Shown here: piece by piece, positions 1 through 5,837 of the stretch
Position numbering within the stretch: the stretch's first letter is position 1
How the letters are laid out: every line of letters starts with the position of its first letter
NCBI GenBank assembly: GCA_017420625.1
Contig: JAFOIR010000011.1
Span: forward strand, 1 to 6,774
DNA length: 6,774 nt
Source: Bacillota bacterium
GTDB taxonomy: Bacteria; Bacillota_A; Clostridia; Lachnospirales; Bianqueaceae
Direction of reading: 5' to 3'
Notes under the pieces: generated by a model
What the model saw: the letters and a program-made list of their open reading frames with translations, nothing else
What the model was told of the DNA's origin: nothing
Databases searched by the model: none
Position numbers and translations under genes: made by a program

Positions 1-127
1 AATCCTGGTACATCTCCGCAAGACCGGCTGAGCAGCCATCACATAATCCGCTGATATTCCCGATCGATTCTGCTACGATCCGTTCTCGCTCTTCCCTGGT
101 TGTATCTTTAATCAGAATAGAACTCAT
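1..127 (-). CDS. Conserved small CxxC protein, N-terminal part (runs off window edge)
   Basis: The first 42 residues are visible, beginning MSSILIKDTTREERERIV and containing the cysteine pair CDGC near residues 30-33, followed by SAGLAEMYQD. From memory this resembles a family of roughly 60-residue Firmicutes proteins of unknown function that begin with 'LIKDTTREER' and carry a Cys-x-x-Cys; some databases label them PurH-related, which the sequence does not support as an enzyme. The start is an ATG with a GGTGAGGGG-type Shine-Dalgarno about nine bases upstream. The ATG overlaps the TGA of a 22-aa ORF (ATGA), suggesting translational coupling. The C-terminus lies outside the window. Confidence 0.75.
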   Translation of the reverse strand, partial: MSSILIKDTTREERERIVAESIGNISGLCDGCSAGLAEMYQD

Positions 128-192
128 ATGCTGATCCCCTCACCGCAGCTCTCCTCACTATGGGAACCGGTTACGATAATTCTGGTACTCAT
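124..192 (-). CDS. 22-aa small ORF coupled to the CxxC protein
   Basis: This short ORF reads MSTRIIVTGSHSEESCGEGI plus two residues. It has a GGGAGG Shine-Dalgarno seven bases before its ATG, better than many full genes here, and its TGA overlaps the ATG of the next gene in an ATGA arrangement. The Shine-Dalgarno of that next gene lies inside it. It could be a true small peptide, a coupling leader, or the front remnant of a lost gene. I recognise no family. The evidence is start-site quality and overlap only; there is no homology evidence. Confidence 0.4.
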   Translation of the reverse strand: MSTRIIVTGSHSEESCGEGISI

Positions 193-196
193 AGGA

Positions 197-518
197 CTAC
201 CTCCCGGAAAGATATGCTTCGATCTTTGCGATCTGTTCATCACTGAGGCCGCCTTTTCGAAGATAGTTTTCCGCTCCTTTCTTCAGGTCTAAAGTGTTCA
301 GATCCGTTCCTTTTTTCGTATTGCACATACAATACAGAAAATCATCCACATTGCCCTTGATCGCAGTGTATTTATCCGGATTCTTTTCCTTGGTCACATG
401 AAAATAATTATCGTAGGTGATCATATAATCGTCTATGATCTCCTGCGGGGAAGCATCTGCCAAGAAGGGCAGCGAGCAGGACAAATACCAGCAGCAGAGA
501 TGCGTACCTCTTCTTCAT
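197..518 (-). pseudogene. Small secreted protein, frameshifted between signal peptide and mature part
   Basis: Translation should begin at the ATG at 516-518, which has GGAGG seven bases upstream and lies 17 bases after the thioesterase stop. From there the product starts with a textbook signal peptide, MKKRYASLLLVFVLLAALL (positive n-region, long hydrophobic core). That frame soon leaves the coding sequence and stops after about 36 codons. The rest (DASPQEIIDDYM onward, ending IAKIEAYLSGR) is in a different frame, open from an unsupported TTG at 484 to the TAG at 197-199. Removing one base near 458-462 would join LAALL to ADASPQE, a plausible signal-peptidase region, giving a protein of about 106 residues. 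The mature part is charged, with CMC in its middle. The family is not recognised. A sequencing or assembly indel is as likely as a genuine mutation. Confidence 0.7.
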
Positions 519-523
519 GTTTC

Positions 524-530
524 TTCCTCC
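524..530 (-). promoter_or_regulatory. Shine-Dalgarno that fixes the start of the secreted-protein gene at 518
   Basis: The minus strand reads GGAGGAA seven bases before ATG. This decides that the signal-peptide frame, not the TTG frame at 484, is where ribosomes start. It is the main argument that the downstream open frame is only a fragment of a frameshifted gene. Confidence 0.7.
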
Positions 531-535
531 GCTTT

Positions 536-961
536 CTATATACCTCCGATGGGTCTTGCCCGCAGTATCTCATCCATTTCCGGCAATACCCGCTTCAGAG
601 AAGTGATTCTGCCGTCTTTCATAAAGGCATGTCTGGAGGATCCGTGCGTACAGATCTCCCCTTTGGTCACATTGAAGAACTCATATCCAAGTTCCAGTAC
701 TGTGCCGGAATATTTGGATATAGAAAGCCGGATCTCTACCTGATCCGAAAACTCGACAGGTTTTTTGTACTCCAGACTGATACCGACTACCGGAGAGACG
801 ATCCCTTCCTCTTCGATCCGCTTATAGCTCCAGCCGATCTCATCCAGAAAAGCAACCCTGGCTTCTTCCATCCACTTGACATAATTGGCATGATGGATGA
901 TTCCCATCTGATCGGTCTCATGATACTGGGCAATTCTTGTATAGACAAAAACAGTTTCCAT
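536..961 (-). CDS. Acyl-CoA thioesterase, YbgC/4HBT hotdog family
   Basis: This 141-residue protein is the normal length for a single-hotdog 4-hydroxybenzoyl-CoA thioesterase-like enzyme. The family signature is near the N-terminus: YHETDQMGIIHHANYVKWMEEAR spans residues 13-35, with the presumed catalytic Asp17, then His24/Asn26/Tyr27 and Glu33 in the central helix. Family members hydrolyse acyl-CoA thioesters in the cytosol; substrate cannot be read from sequence. The ATG start has GAGGGGG about six bases upstream. A TATAAT box lies 26 bases before the start, so this is the first gene of a transcript that continues into the secreted-protein gene 17 bases downstream. It appears intact and ends in TAG, with a TGA seven codons further on in the same frame. 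Confidence 0.93.
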   Translation of the reverse strand: METVFVYTRIAQYHETDQMGIIHHANYVKWMEEARVAFLDEIGWSYKRIEEEGIVSPVVGISLEYKKPVEFSDQVEIRLSISKYSGTVLELGYEFFNVTKGEICTHGSSRHAFMKDGRITSLKRVLPEMDEILRARPIGGI

Positions 962-986
962 TGCAGCCCCCTCAACCTGATGATTT

Positions 987-992
987 ATTATA
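987..992 (-). promoter_or_regulatory. -10 box of the thioesterase operon promoter
   Basis: The minus strand carries a perfect TATAAT here, upstream of the thioesterase Shine-Dalgarno at about 966-973. The best -35 at 17-bp spacing, TTTCAT, is a poor match to TTGACA, so the promoter is supported mainly by its -10 and its position between a terminator and a gene start. The 5' leader would be about 20 bases. Confidence 0.5.
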
Positions 993-1036
993 GCTCAAAT
1001 CAGCAAAAGATGAAACAGATTTGCTCTGAAGTTATG

Positions 1037-1076
1037 AAAAGAGTGGTCCTTAATCATGGATAAAGACCACTCTTTT
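1037..1076 (-). terminator. Rho-independent terminator ending the long gene row
   Basis: A 12-bp perfect stem (AAAAGAGTGGTC at 1037-1048 with GACCACTCTTTT at 1065-1076) encloses a 16-base loop. Read on the minus strand, the right arm ends in TTTT, giving a U-tract after the GC-rich stem core. It lies 39 bases past the TAA at 1115 and before the thioesterase promoter. The A-rich and T-rich ends make it usable in both directions. Confidence 0.85.
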
Positions 1077-1114
1077 TAAGAAAAAAATGACGAAGGATCG
1101 ATCTTCAGAAGGGT

Positions 1115-1471
1115 TTACAGGCCGATCTTCGGAGGCGTAGGTCCCTCAATATCTTTCACGGCGTGGATACCAGCATTGACAGGCGCGTTCGCCCGCGCAC
1201 GTTGGGTACCATATTGGGACAAGTCTACATAGCTCTTGCTTTCCGGCCTTGCTTTTCTGACCGTATTCGTGCGGTCCACGATCTCTTTCGCGTACGGTTT
1301 GAGTCCCGGCACATGCTCGTTTGCGACAGCCAGTACATCGATGCTGTTGTCGAAACGTTTCTGGCTCGAGTTAAAGTATTGCTTTTTAGAGACTTGATTT
1401 TCGAACTCCTTGACCTGATCCGGGGCTTGCTACAGGTCCGGTCTGATTTCTTTCTGGTTTTTCCTTCTCAT
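1115..1471 (-). pseudogene. Unknown small protein interrupted by an in-frame TAG at codon 14
   Basis: An ATG at 1469-1471 begins one base after the TGA of the isomerase-reductase gene. It reads MRRKNQKEIRPDL, then TAG at 1430-1432, then stays open for 104 codons (QAPDQVKEFENQVSKK through GPTPPKIGL) to a TAA at 1115-1117. No good start follows the TAG until a GTG at 1312, which lacks a clear ribosome site and would give only 65 residues. The predicted product is basic and hydrophilic with no membrane segment. I do not recognise a family. The continuity of the frame across the TAG and the tight junction with the upstream gene suggest one 118-codon gene with a nonsense change, but only 13 codons precede the TAG, so the real start is uncertain. 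The alternative is a 65-aa gene from GTG 1312. Confidence 0.5.
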
Positions 1472-1472
1472 T

Positions 1473-3284
1473 TCATTCTGTTTCCAGGAATGCGATATCT
1501 TCTTTCGTCAGCGGATGATTGGCAGCCGAAACATTGCCGGGAAGATGCTTCGGATTTGCCGAACTCATCACAGCAAACATATTCATATCACTGCCGAAAA
1601 GATAACGAAGTGCAATATCCGTCACAGATGTCTGATATTTCTCAGCCAGTTTTTCCGCGTTATTAAGACGGCGCATGTTTTCTTCGCAGAGATATCCTTT
1701 TTGTCCGGGATCATCCAGCACTTTCTTCGCACCCTCATAATCAAACGCCTTGAATTTCCCGCTGAAAAATCCTCTTGCCAGACTGGAATAAGCGATCACC
1801 GGCATCTTCTGTTCCGCATACCAGCTGCGGGCATCGGCATTTTCCGGTCCAGAAATGGTAACGCACTCGCCGCCCCAGGGATCATCGATCTGTCGGGCAA
1901 GACCGTAATTCGGGCTGGATACGGCGAATCCGTCCAATCCCTTGCTCTTTGCGTAGGCATTCGCCTCAGCGATCCGTTCATGCGTCCAGTTGGACACACC
2001 GAACACGCGGATCTTTCCGGCTTTTTTGCACTCGTTCAGTGTATCGATCACTTCCGATACCGGAACGTTTGGATCGTCACGGTGCAGCAGATAGATATCA
2101 ATATAATCAACGCCCAGGGCTTTCAGGCTCTTGTTAAGTTCCGAAAGGATCACTTTACGATTGACACAGACTTCCCCTTTTATATTTACATTGCCGCATT
2201 TACTCAGCACTATGATGCGTTCCCGATTGTTGCGTTCCCGGATCCACTTGCCCAGACTTTTCTCCGCCATGCCGTATCCTCTGGCACAGTCAAAGGCATT
2301 GATGCCAAGCGCCATTGCTGCATCCAGCAGACCATTGACATCTTTGCCCATCAGCATAGGAAGAATCGCTGTCCCCAGAAAAACGCGGGAAACAGGTTTA
2401 CTCAGACCGGCAATCTGTGCATAGGGCGGATGGAGCTCTTCTCCCTCCCAATAGGCACGGATATTCCGAACATAGGTATCCAGGTACCGACTGTGATCCA
2501 TGCCGTGCACCTGAGCTCTTGCCGTGTATTCCACACATAAGGTGCCGTCATACCCATCCGCTTTCAGCTTTTCCACAAACTGCCTCAGCGGTACGATGCC
2601 GGAACCGGTTGTAACACAAATGATGCTTTCCCCGTTGACGCAGCCTTCCCCATGACGAAAGTTTCCGCGCGCGATATCTTTCAGATGAACACGGCGAATG
2701 CGATCCTTTAAAAGTTCATATTCTGCCATCAGATTGCATTCCTTTTCCGCTGACTGGAAATTGGCGGTATCCAGCACAAATCCCAACCCCGGCACTGCAT
2801 CCAGAATGGCTCGGCAGTCGACGGCACTGGAAAGAGGTTTGTGCGGCTGAGGCGTGTCCTCAAAGAGGATCTCTATACCATGTTCCTTTCCTCGTTCCAC
2901 CGCAAGCGTATAAAGTTCGATCGCACGGCGCAGTTTTTCCTGAGGCCGCAGTTTGCTGCAGGCTTTTTGGTCCATATATCCAGGTATGATCATCAACTTG
3001 TCTGATCCGATTTCTTCACATACCTTGAAAGCCTCTTCCAGTTCTGTCGGAAACTTTTCTACTCCCTGATAAAAGGGCAGCAATGCCGTCACGCATCCGC
3101 AGTAGACACCGGTTTTTTCGAAAGCTTTCTTCAGCGCCTTGGCCTTATAAAGATGAATCTCCTTGGTCATCATATCCAGGGATTCGATCTTGTTTTCCTT
3201 CGCGATCTCACACAGCTTTTCTGCGTTCATCTGACGGGTTAGCACTTCTCCCATAAAAGAAAAAGTGAGTAAAGATAAAGTCAT
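1473..3284 (-). CDS. Fused sugar-phosphate isomerase/epimerase-type TIM barrel and aldo/keto reductase
   Basis: This 603-residue protein contains two complete enzyme domains. Residues about 1-280 match the AP-endonuclease-2/xylose-isomerase-like TIM barrel of sugar-phosphate isomerases/epimerases. Its expected divalent-metal ligands are present: Glu142 (FEDTPQP), Asp172 (LDTANF), His200 (VHLKD) and Glu252 (VEYT). Residues about 297-603 are an aldo/keto reductase with the full catalytic tetrad: Asp332 and Tyr337 (FDCARGYG), Lys362 (LSKCG) and His401 (LLHRDD). GVSNW (429-433) and YSSLARGFFSGK (499-510) are typical NAD(P)(H)-binding surroundings. The linker at about 281-296 is proline-containing. 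Isomerisation or epimerisation of a sugar or polyol and NAD(P)-dependent redox of the same compound in the cytosol is inferred from the fusion; the substrate is unknown. The ribosome site (AAGGG, 11 bases away) is weak, and the gene follows the 74-aa ORF by 22 bases, so coupling is likely. It appears intact. Confidence 0.93.
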   Translation of the reverse strand: MTLSLLTFSFMGEVLTRQMNAEKLCEIAKENKIESLDMMTKEIHLYKAKALKKAFEKTGVYCGCVTALLPFYQGVEKFPTELEEAFKVCEEIGSDKLMIIPGYMDQKACSKLRPQEKLRRAIELYTLAVERGKEHGIEILFEDTPQPHKPLSSAVDCRAILDAVPGLGFVLDTANFQSAEKECNLMAEYELLKDRIRRVHLKDIARGNFRHGEGCVNGESIICVTTGSGIVPLRQFVEKLKADGYDGTLCVEYTARAQVHGMDHSRYLDTYVRNIRAYWEGEELHPPYAQIAGLSKPVSRVFLGTAILPMLMGKDVNGLLDAAMALGINAFDCARGYGMAEKSLGKWIRERNNRERIIVLSKCGNVNIKGEVCVNRKVILSELNKSLKALGVDYIDIYLLHRDDPNVPVSEVIDTLNECKKAGKIRVFGVSNWTHERIAEANAYAKSKGLDGFAVSSPNYGLARQIDDPWGGECVTISGPENADARSWYAEQKMPVIAYSSLARGFFSGKFKAFDYEGAKKVLDDPGQKGYLCEENMRRLNNAEKLAEKYQTSVTDIALRYLFGSDMNMFAVMSSANPKHLPGNVSAANHPLTKEDIAFLETE

Positions 3285-3306
3285 GTCTTTAGGATCCCTT
3301 CTTTAT

Positions 3307-3531
3307 TTATTCATCAATCATCCGAACAAATGCGCCTGTAAGCTTATCGACAGTCTCACCCATTGCTTTCTTTAACTGCTGACACACAGAGTCTTCCTCC
3401 TGTGCGTCATAACCGGATCGCTCAGCCTGCTCTATAGCATAGGCCCGAAAGCACGACTTCTGCTCTTTTGAATTTCGGATAGGATAGTCTTTGTTCAGCT
3501 CATCAATGCAGCTCAATAACGCAACCTCCAT
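3307..3531 (-). CDS. 74-aa ORF, possible remnant of an M28-like peptidase
   Basis: The ORF starts at an ATG directly abutting the TGA of the metallo-beta-lactamase-fold gene (TGAATG), with only a purine-rich AAGAAGAG as ribosome site. Residues 8-45, including DYPIRNSKEQKSCFRAYA and RSGYDAQEE, remind me from memory of the N-terminus of clostridial M28-type peptidase-like proteins (pattern YPIR-x-SK-x-QK-x-x-F, then GY). Those proteins continue for several hundred residues with metal ligands. Here the ORF instead passes into a helical tail (QQLKKAMGETVDKLTGAFVR) and ends, with no zinc ligands. It may be a large internal deletion or simply an unrelated small protein. The ORF is open and in operon position, but function is not assigned. 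Confidence 0.5.
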   Translation of the reverse strand: MEVALLSCIDELNKDYPIRNSKEQKSCFRAYAIEQAERSGYDAQEEDSVCQQLKKAMGETVDKLTGAFVRMIDE

Positions 3532-4197
3532 TCACTCTTCTTGGAAAATCAAAGTCACTCCGGCATACTGGATGATTTTCTTTCTCCCATTCATGTCCGG
3601 TACATCCTCTTTCTCGTACACGGTTCTGTCTCCAAAATGAGGTTGTTTTCTGTCATAGATGATCTTCCCGTCTGCACTTCTTTCCGGGCCACTGTTCTTC
3701 ATGCCTTCATCTTCCGGCAGATACTCGGCCTCCTCCTGATGCGAGAATGCATACTCCGAACAGCGGATAAAGTTCCTTACATATTCCTTTTCAAGTTTTC
3801 CATTGCCGCCGTAGATAAGATCCACCCGATCCAGAAGAGATGCCAGTTTCTTCATGTTCCGACACCAGTCTTGCAGACTTCCCTTTAACATCTTTTTCGG
3901 AAAGCCAAAAATCTCATCGCCTGTCAGAAGCAGCCGGTCTTCCCGGACCAGGAACATGGCAGAGCCCGGTGCATGATCCGCTATCTCCCACACTTCGATA
4001 TGTTTATCGCCTACCGTCAGGACATCGCCCTCATGGACGATTCTTCTGTCTACAACGTCTTCAAAGAAATCAATGCCGGAAAAACTTTTGAACGGCTGTC
4101 CGGCATATTTTGCAGTCATTTCTGTCATATATGCCCTGTCGAAATAGGCATTATTCGCCGTATGGTCAAAATGATCATGGGTATTCAGGTCCGTATT
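3532..4197 (-). pseudogene. Metallo-beta-lactamase-fold hydrolase lacking its 5' end
   Basis: The open frame carries MBL-fold landmarks: the zinc motif HDHFDH (HxHxDH) at 4162-4179, IADHAPGS (the next zinc His) and LLLTGDE (bridging Asp), then a long C-terminal part ending VTLIFQEE. However, HDHFDH starts only six codons after a TGA at 4198-4200, so the N-terminal strands that precede this motif in the fold are absent. The first ATG, at 4126-4128, lies after the motif and would make a 198-residue protein without its metal site. The usual final His (PGHG-like) appears as YGGNGK. The frame overlaps the end of the Sel1-repeat gene, suggesting a deletion that fused the two. I infer it is non-functional. 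Its substrate class cannot be told. Confidence 0.75.
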
Positions 4198-4462
4198 TCA
4201 TGAGATATCCCACATAATAAGCACTGGAGATATCGTTTGCATCTGCACTGAGGCGGTATAATTCCCAGGCTTTTGGAAAGTTTTTCTCCACACCGAATCC
4301 ATGCTCATAGCACCGGGCCAGATGCCTTGCTGCTTTCGGCATTTTCTTTTCCAGACCTTCGTTCAGGACTTCAAGGATTTCCCTTATCTCAGCAGGGTCG
4401 GTGATTTCATTCCTGTGGTTGAGTTTCTCTCCCGCATTCATGACCATTTTCATCCAGTCCAT
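4175..4462 (-). pseudogene. Sel1-repeat protein, 3' end lost at junction with the MBL gene
   Basis: The 95-residue product starts at an ATG with AAGGGGTG about ten bases upstream. Residues 42-91 show Sel1/TPR-like repeats: KAARHLARCYEHGFGVEKNF, then KAWELYRLSADANDISSAYY, then VGYLMKYG, where a new loop begins. The reading then gives PEYP and a TGA that falls within the sequence for the MBL zinc motif. Sel1-repeat proteins mediate protein-protein contacts and usually have several complete repeats of about 36 residues. Stopping inside a repeat, while overlapping another truncated gene in a different frame, indicates loss of the 3' end. A naturally short protein is possible but less likely. Confidence 0.65.
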
Positions 4463-4465
4463 ATA

Positions 4466-4522
4466 TCATTCACCCCTTATTTGGTTTTTTTCCAGTTTAC
4501 CACAAAACTCGGCGAATTTCAT
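4466..4522 (-). CDS. 18-aa small ORF just before the Sel1 gene
   Basis: MKFAEFCGKLEKNQIRGE ends at a TGA three bases before the Sel1 ATG. It has GGTGATC six bases upstream of its ATG, complementary to the 16S 3' end, and it contains the Shine-Dalgarno of the Sel1 gene. It fills the otherwise empty gap between the kinase and Sel1 genes. It may be a leader, a gene remnant or chance; no family is recognised. Confidence 0.3.
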   Translation of the reverse strand: MKFAEFCGKLEKNQIRGE

Positions 4523-4539
4523 GTTTGCGATCACCATTA

Positions 4540-5049
4540 TCAAACACAGTCTTTGAACAGTGCCTCAAAAATAATCCTGGCGTTTTCTTCCGATGACTGA
4601 AGTCCGCTGTCGACTGTCAGATCATAACCATCTTTAGGAAACAGATAGGTTGCTGAGGCTTCGGCCGATCCCGGACATCTGTCTTTTCGCTCCTGTTCTC
4701 TCTTCTTCAGGATCTCCAAAGAACAGTCGACATGCACCTCAAAAAGTGTATAGTCTTCCATGACATTTTTCAGCTGCTGATAAATCCTCTCGCTGGTGAT
4801 GACATGGTCTATGATCACACCCGAACTTTCTTTCATCCGCTCCAGCACATGATCACAAAGATCACCGGAGATCTCAAAAACATCATCCTAATAGATGGTT
4901 TCCATCGGATCCGTTTTCATGAAATCATCGATCGAAACCACTTCATAATGTAATGACATCTTTTCCCATATCAGTGCCTGCAGCGTTTTTGACAGAGTTG
5001 ATTTTCCACTGCTGGAAGGCCCGTTTAACAAAATAATCTGACTGCCCAT
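4540..5049 (-). pseudogene. Chloramphenicol phosphotransferase-like P-loop kinase interrupted by TAG at codon 54
   Basis: The gene begins at an ATG at 5047-5049, 11 bases after the peroxiredoxin TAA, with only a weak A-rich ribosome site. Codons 1-53 encode a start with Walker A motif GPSSSGKST at residues 10-18 and the acidic SIDDFMKTDP at 39-48. TAG at 4888-4890 follows METIY. The same frame resumes at once with DDVFEISGDLCDHVLERM and GVIIDHVITSERI, then the base-binding-lid-like KKREQERKDRCPGSAE, and ends at TGA 4540. The 169-codon total matches the usual size (about 175-180) of CPT-like kinases. These use ATP to phosphorylate a small hydroxyl compound; chloramphenicol itself is not implied. 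A GAG-to-TAG change (Y-E-D-D) would explain it. The downstream ATG at 4846-4848 would make 102 residues without the ATP site. Confidence 0.85.
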
Positions 5050-5060
5050 AGTGTTCTTTT

Positions 5061-5513
5061 TTACAGTTCTCCCAGCATCTGTGCGGGATTATCCGCTGCT
5101 TTGACCTTATCGAAGGCTTTGACGATCATTCCGTTTTCATCGATCAGGTAAGTGGTTCGGACAACTCCCATGGAGACTTTTCCATAGTTCTTTTTCTCTT
5201 TCCAGACATCATAGGCCTGGATCACGGTTTTTTCTGTGTCCGAAAGAAGCGTAAACGGCAGTCCGTACTTTTCCTCGAACTTTTTGTGAGATGAGACACT
5301 ATCCTTGCTGACGCCAAGTACGATGGCGCCTTTTTCTCTGAACTGGGGATATAGTTCTCCAAAAGCACAGGCCTGCTTCGTGCAGCCTGATGTCATATCT
5401 TTCGGATAGAAGTACAGGATCACTTTCTGTCCACGATAATCTGAAAGGCTCCGGTTTTCTCCGTTTTGATCCGGCAGCGTAAAATCCGGTGCCATTGTTC
5501 CTATTTCGAGCAT
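5061..5513 (-). CDS. bcp: Thiol peroxidase, Bcp/PrxQ-type peroxiredoxin
   Basis: At 150 residues this is full length for atypical two-cysteine peroxiredoxins of the Bcp/PrxQ group. The N-terminus (GTMAPDFTLPDQNG) and LYFYPKDMTSGCTKQAC are diagnostic. Cys44 is the peroxidatic cysteine, with Thr41 and Arg119 expected around it, and Cys49 five residues later is the resolving cysteine of the PrxQ helix arrangement. It reduces hydrogen peroxide and organic hydroperoxides in the cytosol with thioredoxin-type reductant. The ATG has AAAGGAA upstream. A weak TATACT sits at 5533-5538 and could give separate expression. The gene appears intact and lies 61 bases after the TIGR04076-like pseudogene and 11 bases before the interrupted kinase. 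Confidence 0.95.
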   Translation of the reverse strand: MLEIGTMAPDFTLPDQNGENRSLSDYRGQKVILYFYPKDMTSGCTKQACAFGELYPQFREKGAIVLGVSKDSVSSHKKFEEKYGLPFTLLSDTEKTVIQAYDVWKEKKNYGKVSMGVVRTTYLIDENGMIVKAFDKVKAADNPAQMLGEL

Positions 5514-5532
5514 TTTCCTTTATTCCTTTCGC

Positions 5533-5538
5533 AGTATA
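5533..5538 (-). promoter_or_regulatory. Possible -10 box for the peroxiredoxin gene
   Basis: The minus strand reads TATACT about 19 bases before the peroxiredoxin start. No convincing -35 is present at 16-18 bp spacing, and I see no PerR-like operator. It may be a minor internal promoter or chance. Confidence 0.25.
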
Positions 5539-5574
5539 ATTCTCAGTACGGTATCTTCTGGATCTTGATCAGAC

Positions 5575-5837
5575 TTATTCATAATCGATCCGCTCGATCT
5601 TGAAAATGACAGGTCGCGTACCGTCTGAACAGCAGGCAATCATCTCATTTTCCTTTTCCATCCATCCTCTCATGATTGGCCCACCCTGCAGACCCGTATA
5701 GATATACCGGCTGATGGCATCCCAGAGCTCTGAGCAGTGAGGAATCTTAGGCCCGCCTCCTTATTGGCGCAATACTGCTCCTGCAGCTCCGGAAAACACT
5801 TTTTGTCTATAACAGTCAGTCTCACTTTATGTTTCAT
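5575..5837 (-). pseudogene. TIGR04076-family protein with internal deletion and frame change
   Basis: The ATG at 5835-5837 has GAGGAGG eight bases upstream. The first frame gives MKHKVRLTVIDKKCFPELQE and continues QYCANKEAG, as at the start of TIGR04076 proteins. At about 5750 coding moves to another frame: PKIPHCSELWDAISRYIY, GLQGGPIMRGWM, then IACCSDGTRPVIFKIERIDY to a TAA at 5575-5577. The second frame has its own TAA just upstream of the switch. From memory of the family, roughly 25-35 residues normally lie between these parts, including a G-P-C-P cysteine and a VGDEF-type segment, and both are missing. A deletion not divisible by three explains the absence and the frame change together. 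The family's function is not established. A strong promoter still stands in front. Confidence 0.8.

Noticed and set aside
398..1063. Long plus-strand open frame of 221 codons
   Set aside because: It is antisense to the thioesterase and secreted-protein genes, has no ribosome site, and its protein shows no family features.
1515..2540. Plus-strand open frame of 341 codons
   Set aside because: It is a shadow of the isomerase-reductase gene, whose catalytic motifs on the minus strand are unmistakable.
3532..4128. MBL-fold gene starting at the ATG at 4128 as a complete protein
   Set aside because: The zinc motif HDHFDH lies upstream of that ATG in the same frame, so the 198-residue product would lack its active site.
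4540..4848. Kinase fragment as a separate 102-aa gene
   Set aside because: The upstream in-frame sequence carries the Walker A motif of the same family, so the ATG at 4848 is internal to a TAG-interrupted gene.
1115..4890. Genome-wide reassignment of TAG to an amino acid
   Set aside because: TAG ends the thioesterase and the histidine phosphatase at their normal family lengths, so it still works as a stop here; only local loss or partial suppression remains plausible.
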